From the NCBI RefSeq assembly GCF_017254915.1, contig NZ_JAFKCT010000002.1, positions 558,001 through 622,000 of the forward strand: a stretch of 64,000 bases of DNA. Direction: 5' to 3'. Below the pieces are notes generated by a model. The model did no database searches, was not told the DNA's origin, and saw only the letters and a list, made by a program, of their open reading frames with translations. Position 1 is the first letter of the stretch. Each line of letters begins with the position of its first letter. The stretch is from Algoriphagus oliviformis. GTDB taxonomy: Bacteria > Bacteroidota > Bacteroidia > Cytophagales > Cyclobacteriaceae. Position numbers and translations under genes: made by a program. Positions 42,831 through 52,781 of the stretch are shown here, piece after piece.

Positions 42831-45800
42831 ATGTTAAAAAACTTTTACACCTACTGTACAGTGGTGCTGATGTGGCTTCTGAGCCTAGGATTGGCCAGAG
42901 CCCAAAACTCGCAAGTGTCCGGAACTGTGACGGACGAAACCGGCAGCCCAATGCCGGGAGTCACGGTCGTTTTGAAAGGAACCACCAGTGGCACAACGAC
43001 CGATCTGGATGGCAAATACGCCATTACCGTGCCCTCTGAAGGAATTTTGGTCTTTTCCTTTATCGGCTATGAGACGATAGAGGAAATGGTCGGTACCCGT
43101 AGCACTATTGATCTGCGCCTCAGTCCGGATATGGCAGATCTGGAGGAAGTGGTCGTCATCGGCTACGGTACTGCAAAAAAACGGGACATCACCGGCGCAG
43201 TATCCTCGGTCAACCCGACCAAACTGGAAAACGAAAACCCCAACTCCGTCCAAGATATCCTACGCGGCAACGCGGCCGGTCTCAATGTGGGCCTCAGTAC
43301 CTCCGCCAAAGGGGGAGGTAGCTTGGAAGTACGGGGTCGGACATCCCTCACCGCTGGCAACAGCCCGCTGCTCGTACTCGACGGGGCGATCTACTATGGG
43401 CAATTGGCAGACATCAACCCCAATGACATCGAAAACATCGAGGTACTCAAGGATGCCAGTGCTGCGGCGGTATTCGGTGCCAAAGCCGCCAATGGGGTCA
43501 TCCTGATCACCACCAAAAAAGGGACAAAGGGCAAGCCCACCATCAAGTTCAATCTGAACACAGGCTTGGCGACTTTGGGTACCTTCCCCGAGGTGTATGG
43601 CCCCGACGGTTTCGTCGCTTGGAGGGAGGATGTCTTCAAAAGCATCAATGCGGGCGGCTACGAGCCCTACGAGTTTTCTGACCCGAGAACGCTCCCAAGC
43701 GACATCACCCTCGAAGAATGGATGGCGTATGACGGCTCCTCGGGCGATCCGGTGACCGTTTGGCTACAGCGGCTCAACATGCAGCCAGCCGAAATAGAAA
43801 ACTACATCGCTGGCAAGTCGGTGGACTGGAAAGACAAGATCTTCCAGACTGGCCTGCGCCAAGACTACACCGTCAGCCTCTCCGGGAGTTCGGACAACAT
43901 CAACTACTACTGGTCTGTCGGCTATCTGAACAACGAGGGCATCGTCATCGGGGATGAATACGAGACAATCCGAAGCAGGATCAACCTGGAGGGAAAGGTC
44001 AACAAATGGCTGAGCGTGGGCGTCAATACCCAGTTTGCCGTAAGTGACGACAGCCATGTGCCCATCGACAGCGACCCCGCTCCCCTCTATACCAGTTGGG
44101 GACTGCTCCGCACCCTTTCGCCCTGGGGATCGGAATACAACGAGGACGGCTCCTACAAGTGGCGTCCAAACGATGAAGCCAGCGGGGGAAACCATCCTTT
44201 TTACAACATGAGCTTCACGGATCGCTATGAAAAGACAACGACGGTGAACTCCACCCTTTTTGCTTCCATCAAGTTGCCTTTTGGCTTCAACTTCCGAACC
44301 AATTTCAGCCCTAGGCTGATGTACAGCGATCGGTTTTACCACCTGTCTGCCGATCATGCCGAGTGGGGAGCGCAAGGGGGAACTGCCAACAGGCGAAATC
44401 GAAAAGAGTACTATTGGCAGATCGACAATATCCTGACTTGGCAGAAGACTTTTGGGGAAAAGCATGACTTCAACGCCACCTTCCTGGCGAATGCCGAAAA
44501 ATTCCAGTACTGGTCCAACACCATGAGCAACAATGGGTTTGAACCCACTGACCGGCTCGGCTACCACAACATCGGCGCCGGCATCAATCCCATCATCAGC
44601 AGCAACGATGAATACAGCACAGGCGATGCGCTCATGGGTCGATTGATCTATTCCTACGATGCCAAGTACTCCACCACCCTATCCGTGAGACGTGACGGAT
44701 ACTCCGCATTTGGCGGGGCAAATCCCCGGGCATTGTTCTATTCCGCTGCCTTGGGATGGGTATTTTCTGACGAAAACTTCATCAACCTCGACTGGCTGGA
44801 CTACGGAAAGATGCGTGTATCCTGGGGAAGCAACGGAAACCGGGACATCGGCCGATATGTGGCCTTGTCGGATCTGAATACCGGAAAGTACTTCTACCAA
44901 ACCCCTTCCGGAGAGCTAAACCTGGTCAACCAGCTCTATGTAAACCGCATGGAGAACAAAAACCTCCAGTGGGAGCGAACCGAATCCTTCAACTTCGGTC
45001 TGGACTTCTCCCTACTCAAAACCCGACTCACCGGTACCTTTGAGGCCTACAAGATGTCCACGACGGACCTGCTCGTACAGCGCGCGCTGCCCAACTTCCT
45101 GGGCTTCGACAACGTGTACGACAACCTGGGCCAGGTGGACAACAAGGGTTTTGAGCTCACCCTGAACTCGACCAACATCCAAAACTCCGTCCTCACTTGG
45201 AGGACTACCGCCAACTTCCAACTGAACCGGAACGAAATCGTCCACCTCTATGGGGACTACGATGAAAACGGTAAGGAACTCGACGACATCACCAACCGAT
45301 GGTTTATCGGCCATGCGATCGACGAAATCTGGAACTACAAGACTCAGGGGATCTGGCAGAGCAACGAGGAAGAAGAAGCCAAAAAATACGGAGTGCGTCC
45401 TGGGGACTTCAAGATCCAAGACGTAAACGGCGATGGCCTCTACACCAATGCCGACAGACAGTTTCAAGGTTTTACCCAGCCAAGATTCCGATGGAGCTTG
45501 AGAAACGAGTTTAACATCCTCAAAAACATCGACTTCTCTTTCATGATGTATTCGTATTGGGGCCACGAAAACTCCTTTAACCAGATGAAGAACCGAGATG
45601 GGTTCCTGGATCGGACCAGCTCCTATGTCACTCCCTACTGGACAGAGGAAAACCCGAACAATGAATGGGCTAGGCTGAATTCAAGCGAAGGCGGCGCAAG
45701 TGGCTTCAGCGTCTATCGCAAAAAGTCCTTTATCCGACTGGAAAACATCTCCGTCGCCTACAATTTCCCAACCCAATTGATAGAAAAAGCCAACATGGCC

Positions 45801-45926
45801 AATGCCAGAGTGTACTTCAACGTGAGAAACGTCGGATACTATGCTCCTGAGTGGGACTTCTGGGATCCGGAAAATTCCGGCCCGACGCCTAGATATTTTA
45901 CACTGGGACTAGATGTCACATTCTAA
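42831..45926 (+). CDS. SusC/RagA-family TonB-dependent receptor (second)
   Basis: This 1031-aa outer-membrane receptor has a signal peptide (TVVLMWLLSLGLARAQ), CarboxypepD_reg-like domain (VTDETGSPMPGVTVVLKGTT), plug (EEVVVIGYGTAKKRDITGAV, VQDILRGNAAGLNVG, PLLVLDGAIYYGQ, DIENIEVLKDASAAAVFGAK) and a beta barrel ending TPRYFTLGLDVTF. The N-terminal 80 residues are close to those of susC1 but the rest diverges, so the two systems probably bind different glycans under shared control. The ATG at 42831 starts the signal peptide. Confidence 0.95.
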   Translation: MLKNFYTYCTVVLMWLLSLGLARAQNSQVSGTVTDETGSPMPGVTVVLKGTTSGTTTDLDGKYAITVPSEGILVFSFIGYETIEEMVGTRSTIDLRLSPDMADLEEVVVIGYGTAKKRDITGAVSSVNPTKLENENPNSVQDILRGNAAGLNVGLSTSAKGGGSLEVRGRTSLTAGNSPLLVLDGAIYYGQLADINPNDIENIEVLKDASAAAVFGAKAANGVILITTKKGTKGKPTIKFNLNTGLATLGTFPEVYGPDGFVAWREDVFKSINAGGYEPYEFSDPRTLPSDITLEEWMAYDGSSGDPVTVWLQRLNMQPAEIENYIAGKSVDWKDKIFQTGLRQDYTVSLSGSSDNINYYWSVGYLNNEGIVIGDEYETIRSRINLEGKVNKWLSVGVNTQFAVSDDSHVPIDSDPAPLYTSWGLLRTLSPWGSEYNEDGSYKWRPNDEASGGNHPFYNMSFTDRYEKTTTVNSTLFASIKLPFGFNFRTNFSPRLMYSDRFYHLSADHAEWGAQGGTANRRNRKEYYWQIDNILTWQKTFGEKHDFNATFLANAEKFQYWSNTMSNNGFEPTDRLGYHNIGAGINPIISSNDEYSTGDALMGRLIYSYDAKYSTTLSVRRDGYSAFGGANPRALFYSAALGWVFSDENFINLDWLDYGKMRVSWGSNGNRDIGRYVALSDLNTGKYFYQTPSGELNLVNQLYVNRMENKNLQWERTESFNFGLDFSLLKTRLTGTFEAYKMSTTDLLVQRALPNFLGFDNVYDNLGQVDNKGFELTLNSTNIQNSVLTWRTTANFQLNRNEIVHLYGDYDENGKELDDITNRWFIGHAIDEIWNYKTQGIWQSNEEEEAKKYGVRPGDFKIQDVNGDGLYTNADRQFQGFTQPRFRWSLRNEFNILKNIDFSFMMYSYWGHENSFNQMKNRDGFLDRTSSYVTPYWTEENPNNEWARLNSSEGGASGFSVYRKKSFIRLENISVAYNFPTQLIEKANMANARVYFNVRNVGYYAPEWDFWDPENSGPTPRYFTLGLDVTF

Positions 45927-45948
45927 AACTTAAAGCGCACCATTTGCT

Positions 45949-47781
45949 ATGAACATACGAATCAAATCAAATACGATAAAAGTCCTCCTGACAGGATTGA
46001 TCCTTGCAGGGGCTCCCGGCTGCAGCGAAGACTGGCTGGATCCTAAGCCGCTGTCTTTTTACACCCCGGAAAACACCTACAATGAAGCCAGTGGGCTTTG
46101 GGCTGCGCTGGTGGCCTGTGAGCGAAACATGCGCCACGAATACACCGGCGACGGCTCCCCTATCCTCACGGAGCATATCTTCTCCGAAGTAGCCGTAGAA
46201 GGCACCACCGACAAGACTGGTCCTGCCCAGGACATGAACCTGCTCATCACTCCCGATGCGCAGCTGAACCACACGGATTTCAACCGAATCGGGTGGTACT
46301 GGCTGGAAGGATTCAAGGGGATCAAATATGCCAATACCGTCATCTCCAGGATCGACGAGCCGCAGGACTACAAGTCGGACGCAGAGCGCAACCATATCTT
46401 GGCCACCGCCTATTTCCACCGGGCGCTCCGTTACTACAGGCTCACCCAGCAGTTTGGAGATGTGCCTTTGATCTTGGAGGAAATCGTTTCTCCAAAATTG
46501 GATTTTTACTCTACAGACCGCAAAGTCATCCTGCGAAAGATGAAGGAAGACTTGGTGTGGGGTGAGGAATGGATTCCTGACGGCCTGGATCGTGGCAGGG
46601 TACCGAAAGGCGCCCTTCAACACCTGCTGATCAAGGTCAACTTGGCCCTGGGTGACTTCCAAGACGCCCTGGCCGTAGCAAACAGACTGATCGACCAAGG
46701 CCCCTATGCGCTCATGACCAATCGCTTTGGCGTGGATGCCGGAGATGCCAGCAAGAATGTCATCTGGGATCTGCACAGACCGGAAAACAAATCCCTCATC
46801 ACCAACACCGAGACCATCCTGCTCGTGATGGACAGAGTGGACACCGAGGGCAACTCCAGCGGGATCATATCCATGAGAAATGCGGTACCGTTCTGGGGAA
46901 GCAATATCAATACCCCAGCTGGTAATAAAGGGACTTCGGATCTGGCGACCGCTCCAATCAGTCAGGTGACTACCTACGGCAGGGGTATCGGAAGGCTCAG
47001 GGCCACCTGGTATCACCAAAGCATGATCTGGGACGACGAAAACGACCTGCGACACGCGCCAGGCAACTGGATGGACATGACCGACTTGGTGTACAACAAT
47101 CCGGGCATCAGAACAAACGATCCCTACTACGGCAAAAATCTGCAGTTCAGAAATGATGCTGGCGTAGTGCTGGCGGTGGACACCATCAGAAGCTGGTTCT
47201 CTTGGCCACACTATAAACTGTTCGTGCCTGATCCGCAGCGAATCCAGCCTCAGGGTGGCCCCACAGACTGGTACATCTTCAGACTCGCCGAATCCTACCT
47301 GCTCAGAGCAGAGGCCAAGTTTTGGCTGGGTGACCTCACCGGTGCAGCGCAAGACTTGAATGAGGTAAGAACCCGCGCCGGGGCTGCTCCCTACACCGCC
47401 GCCGAGATCAACATCGGCACCATTCTCGACGAACGCGCACGCGAACTCTACTACGAAGAGCCACGAAAGACCGAGCTGACCCGGATCGCCCGCATCTTTG
47501 CCCAAACCGGACAGGCCGCCTACAATGGCAAGTCATACAACGAAGCGGATTTTTCCAAAAACAACTTCTACTATGACCGGATCATGGAAAAAACGGACTT
47601 TTACAACAAGGGCGTATTCACCCGTCACGGGGACACCTACACCCTGAGTCCTTACCATGTCCTTTGGCCGGTTCCGCAGGGATCGATCGACGGCAATACC
47701 CAAGGGCAAATCAACCAAAACGAAGGGTATTCGGGATTTGAAAACAATGTACCGCCCCTGACCACCATCGACGGAGACTGA
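45949..47781 (+). CDS. SusD/RagB-family glycan-binding lipoprotein (second)
   Basis: This 610-aa lipoprotein (LAGAPGC lipobox) is the partner of the second SusC. SusD-type features include [19 protein letters not shown], the helical [20 protein letters not shown], then [20 protein letters not shown] and [20 protein letters not shown]. It begins 22 bases after susC2 and is followed by a strong terminator shared with the convergent lacI gene. Confidence 0.93.
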   Translation: MNIRIKSNTIKVLLTGLILAGAPGCSEDWLDPKPLSFYTPENTYNEASGLWAALVACERNMRHEYTGDGSPILTEHIFSEVAVEGTTDKTGPAQDMNLLITPDAQLNHTDFNRIGWYWLEGFKGIKYANTVISRIDEPQDYKSDAERNHILATAYFHRALRYYRLTQQFGDVPLILEEIVSPKLDFYSTDRKVILRKMKEDLVWGEEWIPDGLDRGRVPKGALQHLLIKVNLALGDFQDALAVANRLIDQGPYALMTNRFGVDAGDASKNVIWDLHRPENKSLITNTETILLVMDRVDTEGNSSGIISMRNAVPFWGSNINTPAGNKGTSDLATAPISQVTTYGRGIGRLRATWYHQSMIWDDENDLRHAPGNWMDMTDLVYNNPGIRTNDPYYGKNLQFRNDAGVVLAVDTIRSWFSWPHYKLFVPDPQRIQPQGGPTDWYIFRLAESYLLRAEAKFWLGDLTGAAQDLNEVRTRAGAAPYTAAEINIGTILDERARELYYEEPRKTELTRIARIFAQTGQAAYNGKSYNEADFSKNNFYYDRIMEKTDFYNKGVFTRHGDTYTLSPYHVLWPVPQGSIDGNTQGQINQNEGYSGFENNVPPLTTIDGD

Positions 47782-47798
47782 TCCTCCGCGTGTAAACT

Positions 47799-47836
47799 AA
47801 AAAGGCCTCCAGGAATATCTGGAGGCCTTTTTTTTT
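47799..47836. terminator. Bidirectional terminator between susD2 and lacI
   Basis: AAAAAGGCCTCCAG and CTGGAGGCCTTTTT form a near-perfect stem with a T-run on both strands. It separates convergent susD2 and lacI. Confidence 0.9.
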
Positions 47837-47853
47837 GTTCGAATCCAAGAGAA

Positions 47854-48882
47854 TTAATATTCCACCAAGGTACTGGCGCGGATCGTGATTTTGGAGGGAA
47901 TGCTGATCACCTGGTTGGGAAGATCCGGCTGCCTTGGCTTGGTCAGCTTCTTGATCAGGAGCTTGGCACACTCCTCGCCAATGTTGAAGGCCGGCTGGGT
48001 AATCGTCGTCAGCGACGGGGTCAGGAGCCCGGCGATGCTCAGGTTGGAGAAGAAACTGATGATCTTCAGGTCTTCGGGTATTTTGATGTCGGTCTTCTTG
48101 ACGGCGTGGTAGGTCGCCAAAGCGAGCTTTTCCACAGAGGAGACCAATCCATCCGGCCTATCCTCGGAGAGGAGCAGGTCGCGGATAGCCTCGATGTTCT
48201 TTTCCTCTTCGTGCGCGCAGGTGAGCTGTAGCGAGGGAGTCGGGGCGAGTCCGGCAGCCTTCAGCGCATCCAAATAGCCTCTATACCGCTCTCGGGTGAT
48301 GGACAGCTCTTTGGACAGCATCAAGAAGCCGATCTTGCGGCAGCCCTGCTGGATCAGGTGCTTGGTACCATCGTAGGCGCTTTCGTAGTCGTTGGTGATA
48401 AACTTGGTGGTGGGGATGCTTTCGCAGATGCGGTCGAAGAAAATCAACGGAAAACCCCGCTCGTGTAGCCTCGCCAAGTGCGAAATGTCGCTGGTCTGGC
48501 TGGAAACGGACATGACAATCGCGTCCGCCCGCCCGTTCATGAGCAGGTTGACGATCTTTTTTTCCCGCTCTACATCCTCATGCGTACTGTAGATCAACAG
48601 GTGATACCCGTGCTGGTGGGTCACCTCCTCGATTCCGTCGATGACCTTGGAGAAAAAACTGCTCATCCGCTCCGGCATGATCACCGCAATGGTTTTGCTT
48701 TTGTTTTCCCTCAGGCTTCGTGCAAATGGATTGGGCTGATAGTTCAGCTTTTCAGCCATACTGACGACCTTCTTTTTGGTCTCCTCGCTGATCTCGTAGC
48801 TGTCATTGAGCGCTCGCGAAACCGTCGAAGGCGAAAGCTTCAGCTCCGCTGCCAGTTCTTTCAGATTGACTCCGGTACTCAT
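47854..48882 (-). CDS. LacI-family transcriptional regulator
   Basis: This 342-aa regulator has a LacI helix-turn-helix (NLKELAAELKLSPSTVSRAL, then MAEKLNYQPNPFARSLRENK with the hinge) and a periplasmic-binding-protein-like effector domain (AVIMPERMSSFFSKVIDGIE; RADAIVMSVSSQTSDISHLA; ERGFPLIFFDRI; SVEKLALATYHAVKKTDIKI). It is divergent from uxaC; a palindrome with the central CG preferred by LacI proteins lies between them. Similar sites precede both susC genes and DUF1080. It is the likely local regulator of the uronate/glycan locus, with a uronate or derived sugar as effector by inference. Confidence 0.92.
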   Translation of the reverse strand: MSTGVNLKELAAELKLSPSTVSRALNDSYEISEETKKKVVSMAEKLNYQPNPFARSLRENKSKTIAVIMPERMSSFFSKVIDGIEEVTHQHGYHLLIYSTHEDVEREKKIVNLLMNGRADAIVMSVSSQTSDISHLARLHERGFPLIFFDRICESIPTTKFITNDYESAYDGTKHLIQQGCRKIGFLMLSKELSITRERYRGYLDALKAAGLAPTPSLQLTCAHEEEKNIEAIRDLLLSEDRPDGLVSSVEKLALATYHAVKKTDIKIPEDLKIISFFSNLSIAGLLTPSLTTITQPAFNIGEECAKLLIKKLTKPRQPDLPNQVISIPSKITIRASTLVEY

Positions 48883-48967
48883 TGGTATTGTAGGTTATTT
48901 GTGCCAAGGTTACTACGGAAGGGTTCCGTGGCGTTAAAATAATGAATTTATTCCAGTAAAGGCGTTT

Positions 48968-48981
48968 CGCAAACGTTTCCG
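48968..48981. promoter_or_regulatory. LacI-type palindrome between lacI and uxaC
   Basis: CGCAAACGTTTCCG is palindromic and shares the frame CGCAAnCGnTTnCG with the sites at 34265, 37568 and 42670. It could govern both divergent genes. Confidence 0.75.
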
Positions 48982-48987
48982 TATTTT

Positions 48988-49007
48988 AATAAGGCAGGGG
49001 CCTTATT
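48988..49007. promoter_or_regulatory. Palindrome AATAAGGC/GCCTTATT in the uxaC leader
   Basis: The two eight-base arms AATAAGGC and GCCTTATT surround a short GGGG-type spacer. It lies seven bases after the LacI-type site. It may be a second operator or an RNA hairpin; nothing distinguishes these. Confidence 0.4.
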
Positions 49008-49062
49008 TCGGGATAAATTAGCCTACCAAATCGATACAAGCCTAGCTTCCCAACCTACACTT

Positions 49063-50502
49063 ATGATGCCCGTTCAAACCCAAAATTCATTCCTGACCGA
49101 GGATTTTTTGTTGCACTCTGATTTTGCGCGGATCCTCTATCACGAATACGCCAAAGACCTTCCCATCATCGATTACCATAACCATCTCCCTCCTGCCGAG
49201 ATCGCCCAGAACCGGAAATTCGAAAATATCTCCAAAATCTGGCTGGCAGGCGACCACTACAAATGGCGGGCGATGCGCACGCTCGGCATCCCCGAGAAGT
49301 TCATCACAGGAGATGCCTCCGATACCGAAAAGTTCGAAAAGTGGGCTTACGCCGTACCCTATACCATGAGGAATCCCCTCTACCACTGGACGCATCTGGA
49401 GCTGAAGCGCTATTTCGGTGTGGAGGAATTGCTGACCTCCTCCAATGCAACGGAGATCTACCTCCATACCACCGAATTGCTGCAGAAAGACGAGTTCCGC
49501 TCCCGTGGCCTTCTAGAGCGTATGGGTGTGGAAGTCGTCTGCTCTACCGACGATCCTACCGATACGCTTGAGCACCATGAGAGCTACCTCGGCGCTGGCG
49601 CAAAAGTCCAAATGTACCCGGCCTTCAGGCCTGACAAGTCTTTTGCCATAGAAAACTCCGAGGCCTACGCCGCCTATCTCCAAAAGCTGGGAGGAGTCGT
49701 GGGCTTTGAGATCGATTCCTTCGACAAGCTCGTGGAAGCGCTGCAAAACCGCGTCGACTTCTTCCATTCCCGAGGCTGCCGTCTCTCCGACCACGGCTTG
49801 GAAAATCTCTACTACTCCGACGACAGCCGCCTTTCGGCCGACGGCATTTTGCTGAAAGCGCTCCGCGGAAATGAGATCACAAAAGAGGAACTCGCCTACT
49901 TCAAGTTTAAGGTTCTAAAAAAACTCTGCAAAATGTACCACGCCAAAGGCTGGGTGCAACAGTTTCACCTGGGGGCGCTCCGCAACACCAACGCGCGCAT
50001 GCTGCGGGTATTGGGACCTGATACGGGCTTTGACTCCATCGGCGACTTTGACCAGGCGCGTGCCATCGCCTCCTTCCTCAACGAGCTGGACTCCACAGAC
50101 CAGCTGTCCAAAACCATCCTGTACAACCTCAATCCCCGAGACAACGAAGTCCTGGCCACCATGATCGGCAACTTCAATGACGGCTCGGTCAAAGGCAAGA
50201 TCCAGTTTGGCTCCGGTTGGTGGTTTCTCGACCAAAAAGACGGCATGGAAAAGCAGATCAACACCCTCTCCAACATGGGGCTGATCAGCTGCTTCATCGG
50301 CATGCTCACCGACTCGCGTAGCTTCCTGTCCTTTCCCCGACACGAATATTTCCGCAGAATCCTCTGCAACCTGATCGGCCAGGACGTCAAAAACGGCGAG
50401 CTTCCCTGGGATGAAAAGTGGCTGGGGCAGCTGGTGTCTGACATCTGCTACCACAACGCCAAGAACTATTTTGACTTCTCCCCTTCTAATTACAAGCTTT
50501 GA
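49063..50502 (+). CDS. uxaC: Glucuronate (uronate) isomerase
   Basis: This 479-aa enzyme interconverts D-glucuronate and D-fructuronate (also galacturonate and tagaturonate). Family features are LPIIDYHNHLPPAEIAQNR near the N terminus, FHLGALRNTNARMLRVLGPD, then GSGWWFLDQKDGMEKQ and LTDSRSFLSFPRHEYFRRIL. The start is ATG at 49063 or 49066. It is the first gene of a uronate operon, with the SDR gene overlapping its stop by one base. It is divergent from lacI. Confidence 0.94.
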   Translation: MMPVQTQNSFLTEDFLLHSDFARILYHEYAKDLPIIDYHNHLPPAEIAQNRKFENISKIWLAGDHYKWRAMRTLGIPEKFITGDASDTEKFEKWAYAVPYTMRNPLYHWTHLELKRYFGVEELLTSSNATEIYLHTTELLQKDEFRSRGLLERMGVEVVCSTDDPTDTLEHHESYLGAGAKVQMYPAFRPDKSFAIENSEAYAAYLQKLGGVVGFEIDSFDKLVEALQNRVDFFHSRGCRLSDHGLENLYYSDDSRLSADGILLKALRGNEITKEELAYFKFKVLKKLCKMYHAKGWVQQFHLGALRNTNARMLRVLGPDTGFDSIGDFDQARAIASFLNELDSTDQLSKTILYNLNPRDNEVLATMIGNFNDGSVKGKIQFGSGWWFLDQKDGMEKQINTLSNMGLISCFIGMLTDSRSFLSFPRHEYFRRILCNLIGQDVKNGELPWDEKWLGQLVSDICYHNAKNYFDFSPSNYKL

Positions 50503-51323
50503 TGTCTACTTCTGATTTGTTTTCCCTAGCGGGAAAAAAGATAGCCTTTTCCGGTGCCACGGGTGTATTGGGAAAAACCATGGCCCTGCACCTCGCCGCC
50601 AGTGGAGCGGAACTCTTGATTTTGGGACGTACTCCCGACAAAGTCAACGAGCTGGTCGCTGAGATCGCCTCAGCCGGAGGCAAAGCTTGGGGGTACTTCG
50701 CGGACGTGACCGATGAGGAATCCTTGGCCAAGGTGGCCGAGATGATCGAGTCCGAGCATGGGCGCGTGGATGTCTTGATCAATTCCGCCGGTGGAAACAT
50801 GCCGGGTGCCGTCGTGAGACCAGACCAAAACTTCCTCGACCTGGATACTCCCTCGCTGCGCAAAGTGATGGACCTGAACTACCTAGGCACCGTGCTACCG
50901 ACCAAGGCCCTACTTCCACTCATGCTGAAGCAAGGAAAAGGCAATATTCTGAATATCAGCTCCATGGCCGCCACCCGTCCTATGACTCGGGTGATGGGCT
51001 ATGCCTCTGCCAAAGCGGCGATCGACAACCTGACCAAGTGGCTTTCTGTGGAGCTCTGCCAAAAGCATGGCCCAAATTTCCGGGTCAATGCCATCGCTCC
51101 CGGTTTTTTCCTCACGGAGCAAAACCGCACTCTCCTCACCGAGGCGGACGGCAGCCTGACCCAAAGGGGAAACCAGATCATCGGCCATACCCCGATGACG
51201 CGTTTTGGCAAGCCGGAGGATCTCCTCGGTGCCTTGCAATGGCTGTGCAGCGATGCCTCGGCCTTCGTCACCGGCACCATCATCCCGGTGGATGGCGGCT
51301 TCAGCGCCTATTCTGGAGTATAG
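50502..51323 (+). CDS. SDR-family D-fructuronate (mannonate) reductase
   Basis: This 273-aa short-chain dehydrogenase has the NAD(P)-binding GATGVLGKTMA, NAG-type motif (INSAGGN), the catalytic Ser and YxxxK (SSMAATRPMTRVMGYASAKA) and a C-terminal FVTGTIIPVDGGFSAYSG. In this context, between uxaC and uxuA, it is the probable D-fructuronate to D-mannonate reductase of the SDR type that replaces UxuB in many bacteria. It starts at ATG 50502 and overlaps the uxaC stop by one base. Confidence 0.88.
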   Translation: MSTSDLFSLAGKKIAFSGATGVLGKTMALHLAASGAELLILGRTPDKVNELVAEIASAGGKAWGYFADVTDEESLAKVAEMIESEHGRVDVLINSAGGNMPGAVVRPDQNFLDLDTPSLRKVMDLNYLGTVLPTKALLPLMLKQGKGNILNISSMAATRPMTRVMGYASAKAAIDNLTKWLSVELCQKHGPNFRVNAIAPGFFLTEQNRTLLTEADGSLTQRGNQIIGHTPMTRFGKPEDLLGALQWLCSDASAFVTGTIIPVDGGFSAYSGV

Positions 51324-51337
51324 AAAAGAGAAAAAGT

Positions 51338-51431
51338 GATTGGTTATTGGTTATTTTCAAGCTCCTAGCTGCTTCTTTTACCCAATATCCAATAAGCCAC
51401 TAACGAATAACACCTAACCAATAACCCAATC
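51338..51431. repeat. Inverted repeat between the SDR gene and uxuA
   Basis: GATTGGTTATTGGTT (51338-51352) and AACCAATAACCCAATC (51416-51431) are inverted copies with one inserted base. The 13-base word GATTGGTTATTGG also appears at 56571. It might be a dispersed palindromic unit rather than a terminator, since no T-run follows. Confidence 0.5.
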
Positions 51432-51434
51432 TCC

Positions 51435-52613
51435 ATGAGCATCAAAATGGAACAGACCATGCGCTGGTATGGTCCCAAAGACCCTGTAAGTCTTAGAGAT
51501 ATCAGACAGTCCGGTGCCACGGGCATCGTGACTGCGCTCCACCACATTCCAAACGGGGAAGTGTGGAGCCGTGAAGAGATCCAAGCCCGCAAGAAAACCA
51601 TCGAGGAAGCCGGCCTGACCTGGTCGGTCGTGGAGTCCGTTCCTGTGCACGAGGTGATCAAGACACGATCCGGCAACTTCCTGGAAGTGATAGAAAACTA
51701 CAAGGAAACCCTGCGCAATCTGGCCGCTGAAGGCGTTTTTACCGTCTGCTACAATTTCATGCCTATTCTGGACTGGACACGCACCAACCTGGAGTATGAG
51801 TTGGAAAATGGCGCTAAGGCCTTGCTGTACGAGAAGAAGGCCGTGCAAGCCTTTGATCTCTTTATCCTACAGCGCCCTGAGGCCGAGCAGGAATACACCG
51901 AGGCGGAAATCGCCGAGGTCAAAGCCTACTACGAGGCTCTTTCCCCCGATGCCAAGCAACTGATCATCGACAACATCCTGAAGGGCCTGCCCGGCTCCGA
52001 GATCGGCTACACCATGGACGAGTTTCGCGCCATGCTCAAGACCTACGAGGGGATCGACGCCAAGAAACTGGCCGAGCACCTTCGCCTCTTCTTGGACGCG
52101 GTCACTCCGGTAGCGGAAGAAGTCGGCGTCTTTCTTTGTATCCACCCAGATGATCCGCCTTTTTCGCTGTACGGCCTCCCGAGAGTGGTCAGCACGGCTG
52201 CTGACGCGAGGAGAATCCTCTCCGAAACGCCAAGCCAGCACAACGGACTCACCTTCTGCACCGGCTCCTATGGGGTTCGCGCGGACAATGACCTTCCGGC
52301 GATGGTGCGAGAGTTTGGCGAGCGCATCCACTTCATCCATCTCCGCAGCACCAAGCGGGATGCGGATGGCAACTTCTTTGAAGACAACCACCTGGAAGGC
52401 AACGTACCCATGGTCTCCGTAATCAACGAGATCCTGCAAGTACAGGAAAAGCGTGGCAAGAGCCTTCCCATGCGTCCTGACCACGGCCATCAGATGCTGG
52501 ACGATCTCCACAAAAAGACCAACCCAGGCTACTCCGCCATCGGCCGACTCAAAGGCCTTGCCGAGATCCGCGGCGTGGAAGAGGCCCTGCTTTGGGTGAA
52601 AGGCGGGAAGTAG
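51435..52613 (+). CDS. uxuA: Mannonate dehydratase
   Basis: This 392-aa enzyme dehydrates D-mannonate to 2-keto-3-deoxy-D-gluconate. Family features are [20 protein letters not shown] near the start, [34 protein letters not shown] (metal-binding), then [18 protein letters not shown] and [14 protein letters not shown]. It completes the glucuronate to KDG pathway with uxaC and the SDR gene. No KDG kinase or aldolase gene is present in the window. Terminator at 52740-52777. Confidence 0.95.
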   Translation: MSIKMEQTMRWYGPKDPVSLRDIRQSGATGIVTALHHIPNGEVWSREEIQARKKTIEEAGLTWSVVESVPVHEVIKTRSGNFLEVIENYKETLRNLAAEGVFTVCYNFMPILDWTRTNLEYELENGAKALLYEKKAVQAFDLFILQRPEAEQEYTEAEIAEVKAYYEALSPDAKQLIIDNILKGLPGSEIGYTMDEFRAMLKTYEGIDAKKLAEHLRLFLDAVTPVAEEVGVFLCIHPDDPPFSLYGLPRVVSTAADARRILSETPSQHNGLTFCTGSYGVRADNDLPAMVREFGERIHFIHLRSTKRDADGNFFEDNHLEGNVPMVSVINEILQVQEKRGKSLPMRPDHGHQMLDDLHKKTNPGYSAIGRLKGLAEIRGVEEALLWVKGGK

Positions 52614-52739
52614 GGAAGTAAGGAGGTTTGGAAGTCCGAAAGTAGGAAGTCGGGATGCCGAGAGCCAGACTACTCTCCTGCATAACATATCCCTTCGGAT
52701 AATTGGAATCTGGGATTCTATGCCTTATCTTCTTAGCTG

Positions 52740-52777
52740 GAAATCCACTTGATTCAGTTCAGGTGGATTTCTTCTTT
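52740..52777 (+). terminator. Terminator after uxuA
   Basis: GAAATCCAC (52740-52748) pairs with GTGGATTTC (52763-52771) and is followed by TTCTTTC. Confidence 0.7.
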
Positions 52778-52781
52778 CATG

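Noticed and set aside
47834..47850. GTTCGAATCC, which resembles a tRNA T-loop
   Set aside because: The flanking sequence is the bidirectional terminator and the end of lacI, with no acceptor, D or anticodon stem. No tRNA can be drawn.
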